A stretch of 5,521 nucleotides of DNA from Acidobacteriota bacterium (GTDB taxonomy: Bacteria > Acidobacteriota > Terriglobia > Terriglobales > Acidobacteriaceae). The notes beneath the pieces are model-generated. The model was not told the DNA's origin, searched no databases, and saw only the letters and a list, made by a program, of their open reading frames with translations. The position numbers were made by a program, and so were the translations under genes. This document shows positions 5,296-5,521 of the stretch, piece after piece; within the stretch, counting starts at the first letter, position 1, and every line of letters begins with the position of its first letter. The stretch covers positions 1 to 5,521 of the forward strand of contig JAKART010000187.1 of NCBI GenBank assembly GCA_021819255.1, in the 5' to 3' direction.

Positions 5296-5521
5296 CTGGC
5301 CCGCCAAATCTTCGCCACCAAGTCCATTGACAAGCTCATTCACGAGTCCGCGGCTCCGGAGACGGCGCTCAAGAAGACCCTTGGCCCCGTTTCACTCACC
5401 GCATTGGGAGTCGGAGCCGTGATTGGCTCGGGAATCTTCACCGTGATCGGAACCGCGATCGGCGGCAATCCCGCCGCTCTGAGCGACTGGAAAGCCTCCC
5501 CGGTGATTGACCTGATAGATC
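5296..5521 (+). CDS. APC-superfamily amino acid permease, N-terminal part (3' end outside window)
   Basis: This is the beginning of an inner-membrane amino acid transporter, probably of the cationic amino acid transporter (CAT)-like branch of the APC superfamily; 75 residues are visible. A short cytoplasmic N-terminus (ARQIFATKSIDKLIHES) precedes the pre-TM1 segment LKKTLGPVSL (25-34). The first membrane helix is ALGVGAVIGSGIFTVIGT (36-53) with the G-x-G-x-x-I-G-S-G-I-F signature that forms part of the substrate site. After it comes a loop with DWKASPVIDLID, of the kind seen in longer bacterial CAT-like permeases. CTG at 5296 is the preferred start: it has a ribosome binding site seven bases upstream, and the predicted N-terminus has the length usual for this family. 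TTG at 5263 would add eleven residues but lies very close to a likely -10 element. The gene is cut by the window edge, not visibly truncated. The substrate cannot be told from this part. Confidence 0.85.
   Translation, partial: MARQIFATKSIDKLIHESAAPETALKKTLGPVSLTALGVGAVIGSGIFTVIGTAIGGNPAALSDWKASPVIDLID

Overview
The window comes from a GC-rich bacterium (I estimate above 60% G+C by eye). Protein style and gene content suggest a soil-type Acidobacteriota (Terriglobia-like) genome. That placement rests on the flavour of the PcrA/UvrD, APC permease and TrmH-family proteins, not on any marker gene, so treat it as tentative. All five genes lie on the + strand and there is little non-coding DNA. 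I see no tRNA or rRNA gene, insertion sequence, CRISPR array or phage gene.

Layout. (1) Positions 1-770 hold the 3' part of a TrmH/TrmJ-type SPOUT RNA methyltransferase. Its conserved core is interrupted by an Ala/Gly/Pro/Glu-rich insert encoded by seven tandem 15-bp units. (2) Positions 772-3615 hold a complete PcrA/UvrD superfamily 1A DNA helicase of 947 residues. It starts one base after the methyltransferase stop, so the two are probably co-transcribed and translationally coupled. It has every helicase motif, a PcrA-type C-terminal domain, and an unusual insert of about 150 residues with repeated F-D/N-F-G motifs. (3) Positions 3694-3849 hold a small, strongly basic 51-residue protein of unknown function. 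It is preceded by a purine-rich ribosome binding site and a perfect 12-bp palindrome. (4) Positions 4035-5219 hold a complete exported exo-alpha-sialidase (GH33-like) with four Asp-boxes and all expected catalytic residues. (5) From about 5296 to the window edge is the start of an APC-superfamily amino acid permease, probably beginning at a rare CTG codon.

How the genes fit together. The first two are information-processing genes (RNA modification; DNA repair and transcription-coupled unwinding) in one transcription unit. The small basic protein could be a nucleic-acid-binding accessory, but that is inferred from composition only. The sialidase and permease look like a change of theme towards glycan scavenging and nutrient uptake. 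Nothing here shows that they act in one pathway, and no sialic acid catabolic gene is visible.

I found no convincing evidence of a new multi-gene system. The most unusual signals are low-complexity inserts in two adjacent, otherwise conserved enzymes, the unrecognised basic mini-protein with its palindrome, and the probable CTG start.
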